Source: Chamaesiphon minutus PCC 6605
Lineage (GTDB): Bacteria > Cyanobacteriota > Cyanobacteriia > Cyanobacteriales > Chamaesiphonaceae
NCBI RefSeq assembly: GCF_000317145.1
Contig: NC_019697.1
Span: 4,972,886-5,036,885 of the forward strand
Reading direction: 5' to 3'
DNA: 64,000 nt
The position numbers and the translations under genes were made by a program. Of this stretch, positions 36,351 through 46,530 are shown piece by piece; within the stretch, counting starts at the first letter, position 1; every line of letters starts with the position of its first letter. The notes beneath the pieces are model-generated. The model was given only the letters and a program-made list of their open reading frames with translations. It was not told where the DNA came from and did no database searches.

Positions 36351-37412
36351 ATGGATTCTGCCGAACAAAAGTATCGTCGCATCAGAACCGAGCTACAAAT
36401 AGGTGTTTTCGCCCTAGCATTAGTATTTATTGCTGGTACGCTTTGGTATAGTCTCATTGAAGGCTGGCACTGGCTAGATGCAGTCTATATGACCACCATT
36501 ACCCTCACGACAGTAGGATATGGCGAGACTAATCCACTGGGATCTCGGGGGCGGATCTTCACCATTGTCCTAATTTTGGCAGGAGTGTTGACTATCGGTT
36601 ATATCGTCAATCGGTTTACCGAAGCGATCGTCGAAGGCTATTTTATCGAAGGTAGAATACTCAAGCAACAACGAAAATTCGTGGATTCTTTAGTAGAACA
36701 TTTTATCATCTGTGGTTTTGGCAGAATCGGGCGGCAAATTGCCACCGAATTTGCCGCAGAAGGGACAAAATTTGTTATTGTTGATGCTAACAGCGAACAA
36801 GTCAGAATAGCGCAGTCAGAGGGGTACAATGCGATTCAAGCAGATGCGACTCTAGATGAAACACTACTGAAGATGCGAGTTCGACAAGCGACTTGTCTGG
36901 TGGCGGCTCTGCCTTCTGATGCCGAAAATCTCTATATCATCCTATCTGCCAAAACTCTTAATCCCAACATTCGTGCCATTGCCAGAGCGAGCAACGAAGA
37001 AGCCGTGCTGAAGCTCCAGCGAGCAGGTGCAGATAAAGTAATCTCTCCATATATTACTGGTGCCAGACGAATGGCTGCTGCGGCTCTACGCCCCCAGGTG
37101 ATGGATTTTATGGATGGGATTGTGGATAGCGATCGCTCGTTTTATATGGAAGAATTTTTAATCGATGCCCAAACTTGTCCGGTAGCTGGTTTATCGCTCC
37201 GTGAGGCGAGATTGCGCTCTCAATCTGGTTCGTTGGTATTGGCAGTCAGACGGCAGAATGGTACGCTGATTGTCGGCCCTACCGGAGAGACAATAATTAT
37301 GGGTGACGATATGTTGATTTGTATGGGTACGGCAGATCAATTGCGGGTATTGAATCAAATTTTAGATCCGCTGACTTCGGCAAGCGATCGAGGTTCTCTT
37401 AATAATAATTGA
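36351..37412 (+). CDS. Two-TM potassium channel with RCK domains
   Basis: This 353-residue protein has two transmembrane helices flanking a pore loop with the K+ selectivity filter TTVGYGE (residues ~48-54). It is followed by a TrkA-N/RCK domain (HFIICGFGRIGRQIATEFAA, nucleotide-binding GxGxxG, residues ~117-136) and a TrkA-C domain (~265-340). This is the MthK/Kch architecture, gated by a cytoplasmic ligand such as a nucleotide or Ca2+; the ligand cannot be read from the sequence. It converges with the MBOAT gene. Confidence 0.92.
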   Translation: MDSAEQKYRRIRTELQIGVFALALVFIAGTLWYSLIEGWHWLDAVYMTTITLTTVGYGETNPLGSRGRIFTIVLILAGVLTIGYIVNRFTEAIVEGYFIEGRILKQQRKFVDSLVEHFIICGFGRIGRQIATEFAAEGTKFVIVDANSEQVRIAQSEGYNAIQADATLDETLLKMRVRQATCLVAALPSDAENLYIILSAKTLNPNIRAIARASNEEAVLKLQRAGADKVISPYITGARRMAAAALRPQVMDFMDGIVDSDRSFYMEEFLIDAQTCPVAGLSLREARLRSQSGSLVLAVRRQNGTLIVGPTGETIIMGDDMLICMGTADQLRVLNQILDPLTSASDRGSLNNN

Positions 37413-37507
37413 TAATTGTATTTTGAGGATGAGAGACATAAGCCGCCGCTCGAATCCGATTTATCAAGACTTGCTGCGCTGGGTGTGAGTTCACGATCGA
37501 TAAAAGC

Positions 37508-39034
37508 TTAAAAATCAAAATAAATAAATCCTAAGCTCTCGGTTGGCGATAATAACCATACAACATATAAACATAGCGGAATTAAAAATAACTTTACAGG
37601 CCAATTTAGACTTACTTTTAACGATCGATCGAATCCATAAGTGACGAGTATAGCAGTCGTAATTCCTACTAAAATTAACAAAACCTGACTATCTGCCAAA
37701 TGTAGATTTTCGACATAAATTTTATTAACAAACTGAGCGTCGCGCGGATGACCCCATAAACGAGCAAATACGAGATTGGACTGTTGGGTATTTGGCAATC
37801 TAAACCAAATCCAAGTTACAAACACTAATAATTGAGTCAACAACCAACCGGATAAATGTCCCAACCAACTGCTCCAAAATTTGGTAAGTGCATCGATTCT
37901 TTGTGAAAGGGCGTGCGTCAGGCGATGGACGACTAACGCGATACCGTGGATGACTCCCCACACGATATATCCCCAGTCAGCACCATGCCAAATCCCCGAA
38001 ATTAACATCAGTGTAAACAGATTTAGGCAAGTGCGGAATAGCCCTAAGTACGAACCACCCAAGGGAATATAAATATAGTCGCGCAACCAATTTCCCAAAC
38101 TGATATGCCACCGTCGCCAGAAATCAGCAATACTGACGCTCATATAGGGAAAGTTAAAGTTAGTGGGGAGATTAATTCCAAATAAAATAGACGTCCCCAT
38201 GACGATATCTACATAGCCGCTAAAATCTAGATAGATCTGTAAACCGTAAGCAAAAATTGCCAGCCACAAATCGATACTACCCGCTCGATCGATTGTATTG
38301 GGATCGAAAATTAATCTGACGATTACTGCTAAATTATCCGCAATTAAGGTCTTTTTAAGCGCACCGCTCGCAATCAGCCATCCTGCTTCAGCTAACCGTT
38401 CGATTGACGGAAATTGTAAATTATTGAGTTGGGGTGCAAATTGATGGTAGTGAGTAATCGGCCCCGATACTAATTTAGGAAAAAATGATTTGTAGGCAGC
38501 ATATTTTAGTAAATTTCCTGTCGCTGGACTACCTTTATACACATCGATCAGATATGCCGCAGATTCAAAACTCAGAAAGGAAATTCCTAGTGGTGGTAAA
38601 AAATTTATTTTCATCCACATTGCTAGCGGTTGAAGCTCTAATGGATTTATTGGAGCCGCGAGCGTCAATAAAAATGGGATATATTTTGCGGCAATTAGTA
38701 ATAGAATATTGAATGATATACCAACTATCAATAATTGTCGTCGCTGCTTTTTTCCTCTCGGCAGCCACCGCTGAAAGTAGTCTTCATCGAGCCAGCTTTG
38801 AATGTCTTTGTACTCAATAATTTGACTGTCTAACAAAATTTTCCCGATCCAGTAATTTACCAATATCATCGTTAAAATGACTGGAAAATATTGAATTTGC
38901 AAGAAAGAAATATAAAAGAAGATACTAGAAATTACGATTACCCACAATTTCTGATTTTGGGTCCTCGCTATCCCCCAATAACAAAACAAAGTTATCGATA
39001 AGAAGATAGCATAGTTAGAGGATATAAATTTCAT
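37508..39034 (-). CDS. MBOAT family O-acyltransferase (AlgI/DltB type)
   Basis: This 508-residue polytopic membrane protein has about ten hydrophobic segments. The family core is NFNFPYMSVSIADFWRRWHI, then LRDYIYIPLGGSYLG, and the catalytic histidine region SGIWHGADWGYIVWGVIHG (residues ~345-363). By family it transfers acyl groups, usually acetyl, to exported polysaccharide. The DUF1574/SGNH-like gene 210 bp upstream on the same strand is its likely periplasmic partner, as AlgX/AlgJ is to AlgI. Confidence 0.92.
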   Translation of the reverse strand: MKFISSNYAIFLSITLFCYWGIARTQNQKLWVIVISSIFFYISFLQIQYFPVILTMILVNYWIGKILLDSQIIEYKDIQSWLDEDYFQRWLPRGKKQRRQLLIVGISFNILLLIAAKYIPFLLTLAAPINPLELQPLAMWMKINFLPPLGISFLSFESAAYLIDVYKGSPATGNLLKYAAYKSFFPKLVSGPITHYHQFAPQLNNLQFPSIERLAEAGWLIASGALKKTLIADNLAVIVRLIFDPNTIDRAGSIDLWLAIFAYGLQIYLDFSGYVDIVMGTSILFGINLPTNFNFPYMSVSIADFWRRWHISLGNWLRDYIYIPLGGSYLGLFRTCLNLFTLMLISGIWHGADWGYIVWGVIHGIALVVHRLTHALSQRIDALTKFWSSWLGHLSGWLLTQLLVFVTWIWFRLPNTQQSNLVFARLWGHPRDAQFVNKIYVENLHLADSQVLLILVGITTAILVTYGFDRSLKVSLNWPVKLFLIPLCLYVVWLLSPTESLGFIYFDF

Positions 39035-39244
39035 GTGCGGTAATACTTAAAAGTTGAAATACTCACGTCGCTCTCTTATTAAGTAGATAGATACAATTAT
39101 TTGTAAATAGATTATTCATGAAATCTAGATGGGGAGCACAGATCGCCCTACTTTCGTACTTACGGAAACATCGATGTTAGGTATTGCCCATCCTACTTTC
39201 TTTTTTGCTCTACCTTCTGCCCTCTATCTTCTGTGCTCTACCCT

Positions 39245-41701
39245 CTACCATTTAATTCCTTTAGCTGTGGCTAAATGCTTACTGACTTCGATCGCGCCAA
39301 ATTTATTGAGATGGCTGGGGTCGGAAAAGCGAGCGTATTTTTTGCTCGAGAAATCGGCCATATCGATAAACGTAAGTTTGCCATCGGCCATCAATTGTTG
39401 CATATATTGTTGAAAACTAGTTTCGTACTGACGGCGAACTTTATCTAGATAGAGATCTGATAATGGCATATTTACAAATACTAAGGGCACTTTGGATGCT
39501 GCTAATAACTCAATCGTTTGGTGCAAGGCTCGATCCTGATTTCCGTGCAATTGAAAGTTGAGATAATCACCATCGTTGTCGCCAGTTACTTTGGTATATT
39601 TCTGATAATAGGTATCTGGGTCGAATTGCAAATCGAGCGGTAAAAAGCCGTCAAAATCGATATCTCGCTCGTTAATCATCGTCGCCAGATCGACATCATT
39701 GAGAGCGTCTCGATCGGTAAGCTGTTCGATCTCTGGGACTGTAGCACGCAGCCAATTTTTGAGAGTATCGCGCCGATTGTATGCCAAAGAAACAGATGCC
39801 AAGCGGCGATCGATGGCCGTATCGATCGCTTGATAAGTAGTTTGAAAAGCCGATTGTGCTTGAAAAAGTGTGGAAGTATTATTTTTAAAACCTAACATCC
39901 GCGCCAATTGGCGATAGCGATCGGATGTGGCGATCGTTTCATAAGTGCGATCGGTGCGCCCGCTATTAAATGCTCTGGCTCCATCTGCCCAGATTACTAA
40001 TTTTGGTAACTGTTGGGGTGTCAATAATTGACGCAAAATTGTATCGACGACTTGTGCGGTTGCGCCATTAATACCAAAGTTATAAATCTGGAGATTGGGA
40101 CGATTGGTAAAGAAGCTACGACGCAATACTTGCGGATCGATGCCGCGCATTGCCCGCGAACTACCGACGATCAAGACATCGGGTACGCCATGTTGCAAGC
40201 AGCGTAATTGATATTGAGCGAGTTTTTGTTCGAGTAGCGGGTTATTAAATGATAGTTGAGGGCTAGCCACTACCGCATCTGCCACAATCTGGCGGCTTTT
40301 CATGACAGATTCGATCGCCATATTACTGGCAATCGTGCATCCTAAGCCAGCTATAAATAACAATAGCGATGGTTGCCACTGGAAGCGTGGTTGATAAGCT
40401 AGTTGACTGGTGCTGTCGATGGTAAGCTGTGGTTTCCAGATCCCCGTTTTTACCAAATATTTACTAATTCTTTCTGATAAACCGACTTTCGGCAGTAATG
40501 GCGTGGGGATGAATTGACGTTCGAGTACTACTGGCGGCAATTCTAATGGTAATAGATTGAAATCTACCCCATAAGTCCATTGCGAAATTGAGTATCCTGA
40601 AATCCGTCCGTGAACGCGGACCCCTTTAATTCCCGGCAATGCCAATTGCTGCAATACTTTAACGACAGTGGTTGCTACTTGACTCTGAATCGGGCAGATG
40701 GGAGCTTCGCTCATAACGTGGAGCAGATGATGGCGATGCAGCAGGGATAAACTAACACCACCGATATCCAAAAACCTTTCTAAATCGGGATTGAGCAATC
40801 GTTCCAAAATAAAAGTTAGGGCATCTTCGTCGCCGCGACTGGCTAATATTATCGGTGTCAGCGAAAATTTCGGATCGCCTAAAGCAGGTAAATCGAGCCA
40901 ATGGATCCAGACTGGTGGCGATTCAATTTGCCCGCCAAGTTCCGGCTGCAATTGGACACCATAAATTGTCGCACCTTGAATCCCTTGCGGAGTCAGTGAA
41001 ATGAGTAACGGCGCGATTGCATCCAGCACGATTTTTTTAGCAGGAAATTTGCCATCGCGCTCGTGTTTGAGGGTACAAAAAATCTGTAAGGTGAGATTTT
41101 TGAGGACGGTACTAATTTGGATGTCTGCTGATGCGAGCGCGACATTAAGTAACTGGGTTATTGCTTGTACGTCGCCCCAGCGCGCCCAACGGCTGAGTTT
41201 AGTGGCAGGTGGTGTCAGATCGACTCTCAGTCGCCAGTCGGCAAGTTGAGTACTCGTAGGTGCGGACTGGAGAGCCGAAAATCGCGAATATTGAATGATT
41301 GCCTCTTGGAAACCTTGAAGCTCGATGCCGCGCAGTGCCCTCGCTAGTGGCTCGGCAATGAGTTGGGAGTCCAAACTAGTTGGGGAGAAACATACTATTA
41401 ATAGTCGATATTCTAGAGCTTGGAAGCACAGATCTGGCGACTGTAAAATGGTGTGCTCTTGACTATCGCTAGATGCCGCTGCTGACATCGGCACCAGACT
41501 TTGGATCGAAAACTTAAATTTGACACCCAGCGGACTGAGAATCTGCGTCAGCGATCGAAAAATGAGCTGATTTGTCGCGGTTGAGTCTGGTGGAGAGATC
41601 TCGAATGGCTGTGTTTGACTGCTCTCAAGCGGCGAATCGAAGCCAATTAATGGTGATGATAGATCGTAGCGATCTGGTTCGAGGTAAGTAGGTTCGGTCA
41701 A
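39245..41701 (-). CDS. DUF1574-type protein with a membrane anchor and SGNH-like domain
   Basis: This 818-residue protein has three parts. The N-terminal ~420 residues contain two related alpha/beta segments specific to cyanobacteria. A membrane helix (LLLFIAGLGCTIASNMAIES, residue ~450) follows. The C-terminal ~310 residues contain VLIVGSSRAMRGIDPQVL, LPKLVIWADGARAFNSG and the terminal SDPSHLNKFGAIEVSKHL, a pattern of SGNH/GDSL-like acyltransferase partners (Ser block near the N-end, Asp-x-x-His near the C-end). The start is TTG with AGGTG 7 nt before it. It is probably co-transcribed with the MBOAT gene for polysaccharide O-acylation. Confidence 0.8.
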   Translation of the reverse strand: MTEPTYLEPDRYDLSSPLIGFDSPLESSQTQPFEISPPDSTATNQLIFRSLTQILSPLGVKFKFSIQSLVPMSAAASSDSQEHTILQSPDLCFQALEYRLLIVCFSPTSLDSQLIAEPLARALRGIELQGFQEAIIQYSRFSALQSAPTSTQLADWRLRVDLTPPATKLSRWARWGDVQAITQLLNVALASADIQISTVLKNLTLQIFCTLKHERDGKFPAKKIVLDAIAPLLISLTPQGIQGATIYGVQLQPELGGQIESPPVWIHWLDLPALGDPKFSLTPIILASRGDEDALTFILERLLNPDLERFLDIGGVSLSLLHRHHLLHVMSEAPICPIQSQVATTVVKVLQQLALPGIKGVRVHGRISGYSISQWTYGVDFNLLPLELPPVVLERQFIPTPLLPKVGLSERISKYLVKTGIWKPQLTIDSTSQLAYQPRFQWQPSLLLFIAGLGCTIASNMAIESVMKSRQIVADAVVASPQLSFNNPLLEQKLAQYQLRCLQHGVPDVLIVGSSRAMRGIDPQVLRRSFFTNRPNLQIYNFGINGATAQVVDTILRQLLTPQQLPKLVIWADGARAFNSGRTDRTYETIATSDRYRQLARMLGFKNNTSTLFQAQSAFQTTYQAIDTAIDRRLASVSLAYNRRDTLKNWLRATVPEIEQLTDRDALNDVDLATMINERDIDFDGFLPLDLQFDPDTYYQKYTKVTGDNDGDYLNFQLHGNQDRALHQTIELLAASKVPLVFVNMPLSDLYLDKVRRQYETSFQQYMQQLMADGKLTFIDMADFSSKKYARFSDPSHLNKFGAIEVSKHLATAKGIKW

Positions 41702-42070
41702 GATTTCACCTAAACAACATCTAGCAATTGAGGCGGCAATTTCCGCGCAGGTTGGCGATCGTTCCTAATGTTGCCAATCTCCCATGGTGTACTTCTCCAG
41801 CCGATCGCGAAAGGGCAGAGTTGGGATGGCTCGTAGGAATGAAAGATTCGGACTCTTTAGCGATCGAGATTAGTATAACTGTCAAGCGACCCGATCGTTC
41901 CTTATCATATCGATCGGTCAGTCGATTTGTGTAGATCTATAAATGCCGAATTTACGCTCACTCGAAATCACTTATTGAGAATTATTAGCAGTTTTATCGA
42001 TATTTTTTCGGGCCAAAAATCGCCACCGAATTATGGGCATAATAAACCGAACGCGCGGGGATGAGATGAC
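41702..42070. other. 369-bp divergent spacer DUF1574-dprA
   Basis: It holds divergent promoters. CGATCG sites are dense around 41888-41920. I find no ORF, RNA gene or strong hairpin. Confidence 0.4.
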
Positions 42071-43222
42071 ATGTCACGAGAACGTATTTATTGGTTGGCT
42101 TGGTCGCTAGTTGCTGGAGTCGGGCCAATTTTATTAGAGCGAATTCGCCAGCAGTTTGGCAATCTAGAAACTGCTTGGCGTGTTGATGCCGATGCCTTGC
42201 TCGCACTCGATGGCGTGGGCGAACAATCAGTGAATAAGATCGTTGCAGCACGCGATCGCATCGATCCCGACCAGTTATTCACCAAACATGCGATCGCCAA
42301 TCCCCATTGGTGGACGCGAATCGATCCCGATTATCCGCGTTTACTGGGCGAAATTCCATCCGCACCGAGTGTTTTATACTATCGGGGGCAAGTATCGCTA
42401 GCAGAAAATCGCGGTGAAGTACCGACTGTCGGCATCGTTGGTACTCGCGATCCGTCCGATTATGGCAAACGCTGGGCGCGAAAAATTAGCGCGCTGCTAG
42501 CGAGTAAAGGATTTACGATCGTCTCTGGATTGGCACAGGGCATCGATACCGAAGCACATACTGCCTGTTTGGAAGCTGGCGGACGGACGATTGCCGTCGT
42601 CGGCACTGGACTCGATATCGTCTACCCGTCGCGCAACCAAGCTCTCGCCGCCCAAATCGAACGCGAGGGTTTAATTGTCAGCGAGTATACCGCCAATACA
42701 CCACCCGATCGCGGTCATTTTCCCGCCCGCAATCGGATTATTGCCGGATTGAGTCGCGTGACGATCGTGATTGAGGCTCCAACGCGATCTGGGGCCTTAA
42801 TTACCGCCCACCAAGCCAATGATTTCGGACGCGATGTCTACGTCCTTCCTGGCTCGATCGACAACCCAAAGGCCATTGGGTGCCTGGAGCTACTCAGTCG
42901 CGGCGCACAGCCCATTCTCGGCCTCGATCCGTTGCTAGAATTACTTGCGACCATCCCTCAGCTCGGCACCACCGAACAACTCCAATTATCTTTCGATCGT
43001 CCGAGCGCGACAGGTTCGCACGATACTACTGCAACTTCCGCCGCACCGAATGTACCAGGAGATCTCCAGCCAGTTTGGTCGCATGTTAGTAGCGACCCGA
43101 CTAATTTTGATGAGATTGTCTTGAAGTCACAACTGCCTGTTGCGAGTGTTTCGAGTATGCTTATTCAGCTAGAGTTACTCGGTTTAGTTACACAATTACC
43201 AGGAATGAGATATCAACGCTAA
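42071..43222 (+). CDS. dprA: DNA-processing protein DprA/Smf
   Basis: This 383-residue protein loads RecA on incoming single-stranded DNA in natural transformation. An N-terminal helix-hairpin-helix (LLALDGVGEQSVNKIVAARD, residues ~43-62) is followed by the Rossmann-like DprA core (VGIVGTRDPSDYGKRWARKI, GLAQGIDTEAHTACLEAGGR, FPARNRIIAGLSRVTIVIEA). A C-terminal winged-helix-like domain (FDEIVLKSQLPVASVSSML) is present. Full length. No other competence gene is adjacent. Confidence 0.95.
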   Translation: MSRERIYWLAWSLVAGVGPILLERIRQQFGNLETAWRVDADALLALDGVGEQSVNKIVAARDRIDPDQLFTKHAIANPHWWTRIDPDYPRLLGEIPSAPSVLYYRGQVSLAENRGEVPTVGIVGTRDPSDYGKRWARKISALLASKGFTIVSGLAQGIDTEAHTACLEAGGRTIAVVGTGLDIVYPSRNQALAAQIEREGLIVSEYTANTPPDRGHFPARNRIIAGLSRVTIVIEAPTRSGALITAHQANDFGRDVYVLPGSIDNPKAIGCLELLSRGAQPILGLDPLLELLATIPQLGTTEQLQLSFDRPSATGSHDTTATSAAPNVPGDLQPVWSHVSSDPTNFDEIVLKSQLPVASVSSMLIQLELLGLVTQLPGMRYQR

Positions 43223-43576
43223 TTGCGCATCATTATCAGTGCAATCGTGGATAGTGCGTACAACTACCGGATCGGTCGATCGATAGATTTAGATAATGAT
43301 AATATTAGTTAACATGTTGTTAAATACTGGAATCGCTACTATTTCCAGCGATTGGATAATTGTGTTAGAAAATAAAGTACCTATTAGCTACTATTAGTAG
43401 TTTGAAAGCGGAAAATATTGCAATTTATACATGCGTAAATGTTACCGAGCGTGTAAACTGGGAACAGAAATCGCTTGGCCAAGGTCAATTCAAATCATCA
43501 ATTGAGAATATCGTCAACTGAAATTTCAATGAAGCATATACATCCAAGCTAAAATTTATTGAAACCAGCAATATTC
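43223..43576. other. 354-bp spacer, no gene recognised
   Basis: The sequence is AT-rich with possible -10-like TAATAT and TATTAG boxes, but no clear promoter pair, hairpin or ORF is seen. Confidence 0.4.
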
Positions 43577-44545
43577 ATGAATATTTTACTGACAAGTGTA
43601 GGCCGCAGAGTTGAGCTACTAAAAGCATTTCGCCAGTCGATGTACAGATCGAACATTCCAGGCAAAATCGTCACTGCCGATCTCAAAAAGACAGCTCCAG
43701 CCTCATTTTTGGCAGATGTAGCAGAGCTAGTACCGCGTATAGATGCGCCGGATTATATCGAACGGGTGCTCGAAATATGTAATTTACATCAGATCGATCT
43801 GTTGATCCCATTAATTGACACCGAATTACATTTGCTATCGCTTCACAAGCAAAAATTTAACGAACGGGGAACCCGATTGTTGATTTCATCGGCAAAGGCC
43901 AACGAGATTTGTTATAGCAAGAAGCAAACAGGGAGCTTTTTCAAACAAGCAGGGGTGAAAACACCTAAAATCTACGAACTCGGCGAAGTAACCGATCGAG
44001 ATTTTCCTTTGATAGTCAAGCCAGATACTGGCAGTTCTAGCGTCGGAGTGTATTATGTAAAGAATCGCTCGGAGCTAAACTTTTTCACTAACTATGTCCA
44101 GGATGCGATAATTCAAGAAGCAATTGTCGGTGAAGAATATACAATTGATGTATTACTTGACTTCAACGGCAATGTCATTTCGATCGTCCCGCGCCTGAGA
44201 ATCGAAACTAGAGCGGGAGAAATTAGTAAGGGCATCACTATCAAAAATCCGCGTTTGATTGCCGCCGCCAAAAAAGTGGTTGAAGCTTTACCAGGTGCGA
44301 TCGGTTGTATTACAGTCCAGTGCTTTTTGCAGCCAGATGGCGAGATCGTATTTATCGAAATCAACCCTCGGTTTGGCGGCGGTTATCCCTTGTCTTATCG
44401 AGCTGGTGCAGACTTTCCCAGTTGGTTGATGCAGCTATGCGTGGGCGATAATCCCAAAGTCGGTATCGATGAGTGGGAAGACGGCTTAGCGATGTTACGC
44501 TATGATGACGCGATCTTTGTCAAAGGTAGTCAGATTGCCTCGTAA
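43577..44545 (+). CDS. ATP-grasp domain protein (carbamoyl-phosphate-synthase-like ligase)
   Basis: This 322-residue protein has a preATP-grasp domain (MNILLTSVGRRVELLKAFRQ), a central ATP-grasp region (FPLIVKPDTGSSSVGVYYVK) and the metal-binding end (EIVFIEINPRFGGGYPLSYR). It ligates an acid to an amine or other nucleophile using ATP; the substrate is unknown. The HAD phosphatase gene begins 6 bp downstream. Such ATP-grasp/HAD pairs are often seen near sugar and polysaccharide genes. The ATG at 43577 is preferred to an in-frame TTG 18 nt upstream. Confidence 0.88.
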   Translation: MNILLTSVGRRVELLKAFRQSMYRSNIPGKIVTADLKKTAPASFLADVAELVPRIDAPDYIERVLEICNLHQIDLLIPLIDTELHLLSLHKQKFNERGTRLLISSAKANEICYSKKQTGSFFKQAGVKTPKIYELGEVTDRDFPLIVKPDTGSSSVGVYYVKNRSELNFFTNYVQDAIIQEAIVGEEYTIDVLLDFNGNVISIVPRLRIETRAGEISKGITIKNPRLIAAAKKVVEALPGAIGCITVQCFLQPDGEIVFIEINPRFGGGYPLSYRAGADFPSWLMQLCVGDNPKVGIDEWEDGLAMLRYDDAIFVKGSQIAS

Positions 44546-44551
44546 TAATTT

Positions 44552-45244
44552 ATGACTAAGCTCCAAGCCATCATCTTCGATCTCGATGACACGCTATATT
44601 CAGAACGAGATTATGTCTTGAGTGGTTTTCAGGCAGTAGCTGATTGGGCGGCGATAAATTTAGGAATTGAAGCAGTCAAGGGATATGCGACGCTAGCCAA
44701 TTTATATTTTGAAGGAGTTAGGAATAATACTTTCGATCGTTGGCTGACGCTGCACGCAATAGATCGATCGGATCTCGTTCCCACTTTACTCGATGTCTAT
44801 CGCCAACACATCCCCAAGATCGAACCGTTTCCAGAGATCGTCGAAATATTGAAAACGTTGGCTGGTTCTTATCAAATTGGCTTAGTCAGCGATGGTTATT
44901 TAGCCGTACAACAACGCAAATGGACGGCGTTGGGGTTGGATGCTTTTTTTGATGCGGTGGTATTCTCCGATAGTCTGGGGCGAGAAAATTGGAAACCGAG
45001 CACGGCTCCCTTTAAATTAGTCTTGGAGCAGCTTAATATATTACCCGAATTTAGCGTCTATATCGGCGACAATCCCCGCAAAGATTTTTTGGGCGCGCGT
45101 CAACTCGGAATGCAGACAATTTGGTTCAAACGAGCTATGGCTGAATATGGAACTCTCGAACCACCAGGAGCCAATTATCATCCACATCTGATAGCTGAGT
45201 CATTATTACAGGTGTTATCATCGATCGATCGACTCAATTTGTAA
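44552..45244 (+). CDS. HAD superfamily hydrolase
   Basis: This 230-residue phosphatase-like protein has all HAD motifs: IIFDLDDTLY (nucleophile Asp, residues ~8-17), LVSDG (~110), the Lys in NWKPSTAPFKLVLE, and VYIGDNPRKDFLGARQLGMQ (~167-186). The C1 cap is alpha-helical. Coupled to the ATP-grasp gene, it probably dephosphorylates a related metabolite; substrate unknown. Confidence 0.9.
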   Translation: MTKLQAIIFDLDDTLYSERDYVLSGFQAVADWAAINLGIEAVKGYATLANLYFEGVRNNTFDRWLTLHAIDRSDLVPTLLDVYRQHIPKIEPFPEIVEILKTLAGSYQIGLVSDGYLAVQQRKWTALGLDAFFDAVVFSDSLGRENWKPSTAPFKLVLEQLNILPEFSVYIGDNPRKDFLGARQLGMQTIWFKRAMAEYGTLEPPGANYHPHLIAESLLQVLSSIDRLNL

Positions 45245-45325
45245 CCTCATGTTGCTAGATCGAGTTCAATTGACTGATCCCTTACGCTTGCAATAGTGCT
45301 TCTTTGCCAACAGCCACGCCCGAAA

Positions 45326-46381
45326 TCATTTAAGATCGGCCAATCTAATGCGCGGATCGACAAATTTAAGCAGCAAATCTGCAAATAGGTTACCGATAAT
45401 TAACATAATCGCCCCAATCATCAGACTACCCATTACCAAATACAGATCTTTAGCCGTTACCGCTGCCAAAATTAGTTTACCAAGTCCCGGCCAATTAAAG
45501 AAAAACTCCGCAATAAAAGCACCGCTCAACAGACTGGCAAATTCAAACCCTAGCAGCGTCACTAACGGATTGATTGCATTACGCAGTGCGTGGACGTAAA
45601 TCACCCGATTTTCGGACAATCCTTTAGCTCTAGCGGTTTGAATATAGTCTTGACGCAAGACATCGAGTAATTCTCCGCGCGTAATCCGTTGTAAACCTGC
45701 AAAACCAGTAATCGTTAGCGCGATCGTCGGTAAAATCATGTGCCATAATATATCGAACAATTGCCCGATCGCGGATAATTCTTGATGATTGATACTGGTT
45801 CTACCACCGACAGGCAACAGAGGCGAACAAATTTGGGCGACAATTAATAACGATAAAGCAGTTACAAAACTCGGAAATCCTTGAGCGGTATAACTAAGGA
45901 CGCGTAAGAATTTATCGATAAATTTATTTTGATTTACCGCGCCAATAATCCCCAGCGGAATGGCAATCGCCCACGTTAAAATAATCGACGCTATCGCCAG
46001 TTCGAGCGTCGCTCTAATCCGCTGTCCGATCAATACCGTCACAGGTTGAAAGTACAGCATACTCAATCCTAAATCTCCCCGCATCGATCGGGTCAACCAT
46101 CTCACATATTGACCGACTAAAGTTGGAAAATCTTTTTTATCGCTCAATCCAAACTGTTGTGTCAGCTCTTCAATCCGTTGGGGTGTGATTTTTGGGTTTT
46201 GTTTGAGGGTATCGAGGAAATTACCAGGCGATAACTGAATGATGGCAAAGCATAAAATTGAAGCCAGAAACAGAGTTAGGATTGCTTGAAGCGAGCGTTT
46301 GAGAATATATTGACAAGTTTCGCTAAAGAAAATATCTCGCACTTGCGATAAGATATTGCGGCTGGATAATGCGCTGTTCAT
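45326..46381 (-). CDS. ABC transporter permease, DppB/OppB family
   Basis: This 351-residue inner-membrane permease has about six hydrophobic segments. Motifs are CFAIIQLSPGNFLDTLK near the N-terminus, the substrate-binding-transport EAA loop (DYIQTARAKGLSENRVIYVH, residues ~239-258) and ALRNAINPLVTLLGFEFASL. The family imports di/oligopeptides or related solutes such as nickel or glycosides. The partner permease, ATPases and binding protein are not in the window, so the transporter is scattered, as is usual in cyanobacteria. Confidence 0.92.
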   Translation of the reverse strand: MNSALSSRNILSQVRDIFFSETCQYILKRSLQAILTLFLASILCFAIIQLSPGNFLDTLKQNPKITPQRIEELTQQFGLSDKKDFPTLVGQYVRWLTRSMRGDLGLSMLYFQPVTVLIGQRIRATLELAIASIILTWAIAIPLGIIGAVNQNKFIDKFLRVLSYTAQGFPSFVTALSLLIVAQICSPLLPVGGRTSINHQELSAIGQLFDILWHMILPTIALTITGFAGLQRITRGELLDVLRQDYIQTARAKGLSENRVIYVHALRNAINPLVTLLGFEFASLLSGAFIAEFFFNWPGLGKLILAAVTAKDLYLVMGSLMIGAIMLIIGNLFADLLLKFVDPRIRLADLK

Positions 46382-46530
46382 TCTGGAGGAAGAGGGGAAG
46401 AGGGGTGGATGGGTAATGGGTAATGGGTAATGGGTAATAGGTAATGGGTAATGGGCAATATAACAATTCTCTCTCCTTCTCTTCCCTATCCCCGCTCCCC
46501 GCCTAAAGCTTAAAGCCTAAAGCCTAAAGC
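46382..46530. repeat. Heptamer spacer between the TerB-like gene and the OppB-like gene
   Basis: In the sense of the genes (minus), TAGGCTT units follow the TerB-like stop (46508-46533 on plus as CCTAAAG units). CCCATTA units (plus GGGTAAT, about six, 46410-46455) lead to the OppB-type start. The two arms are different repeat families here and would not pair well. Confidence 0.75.
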
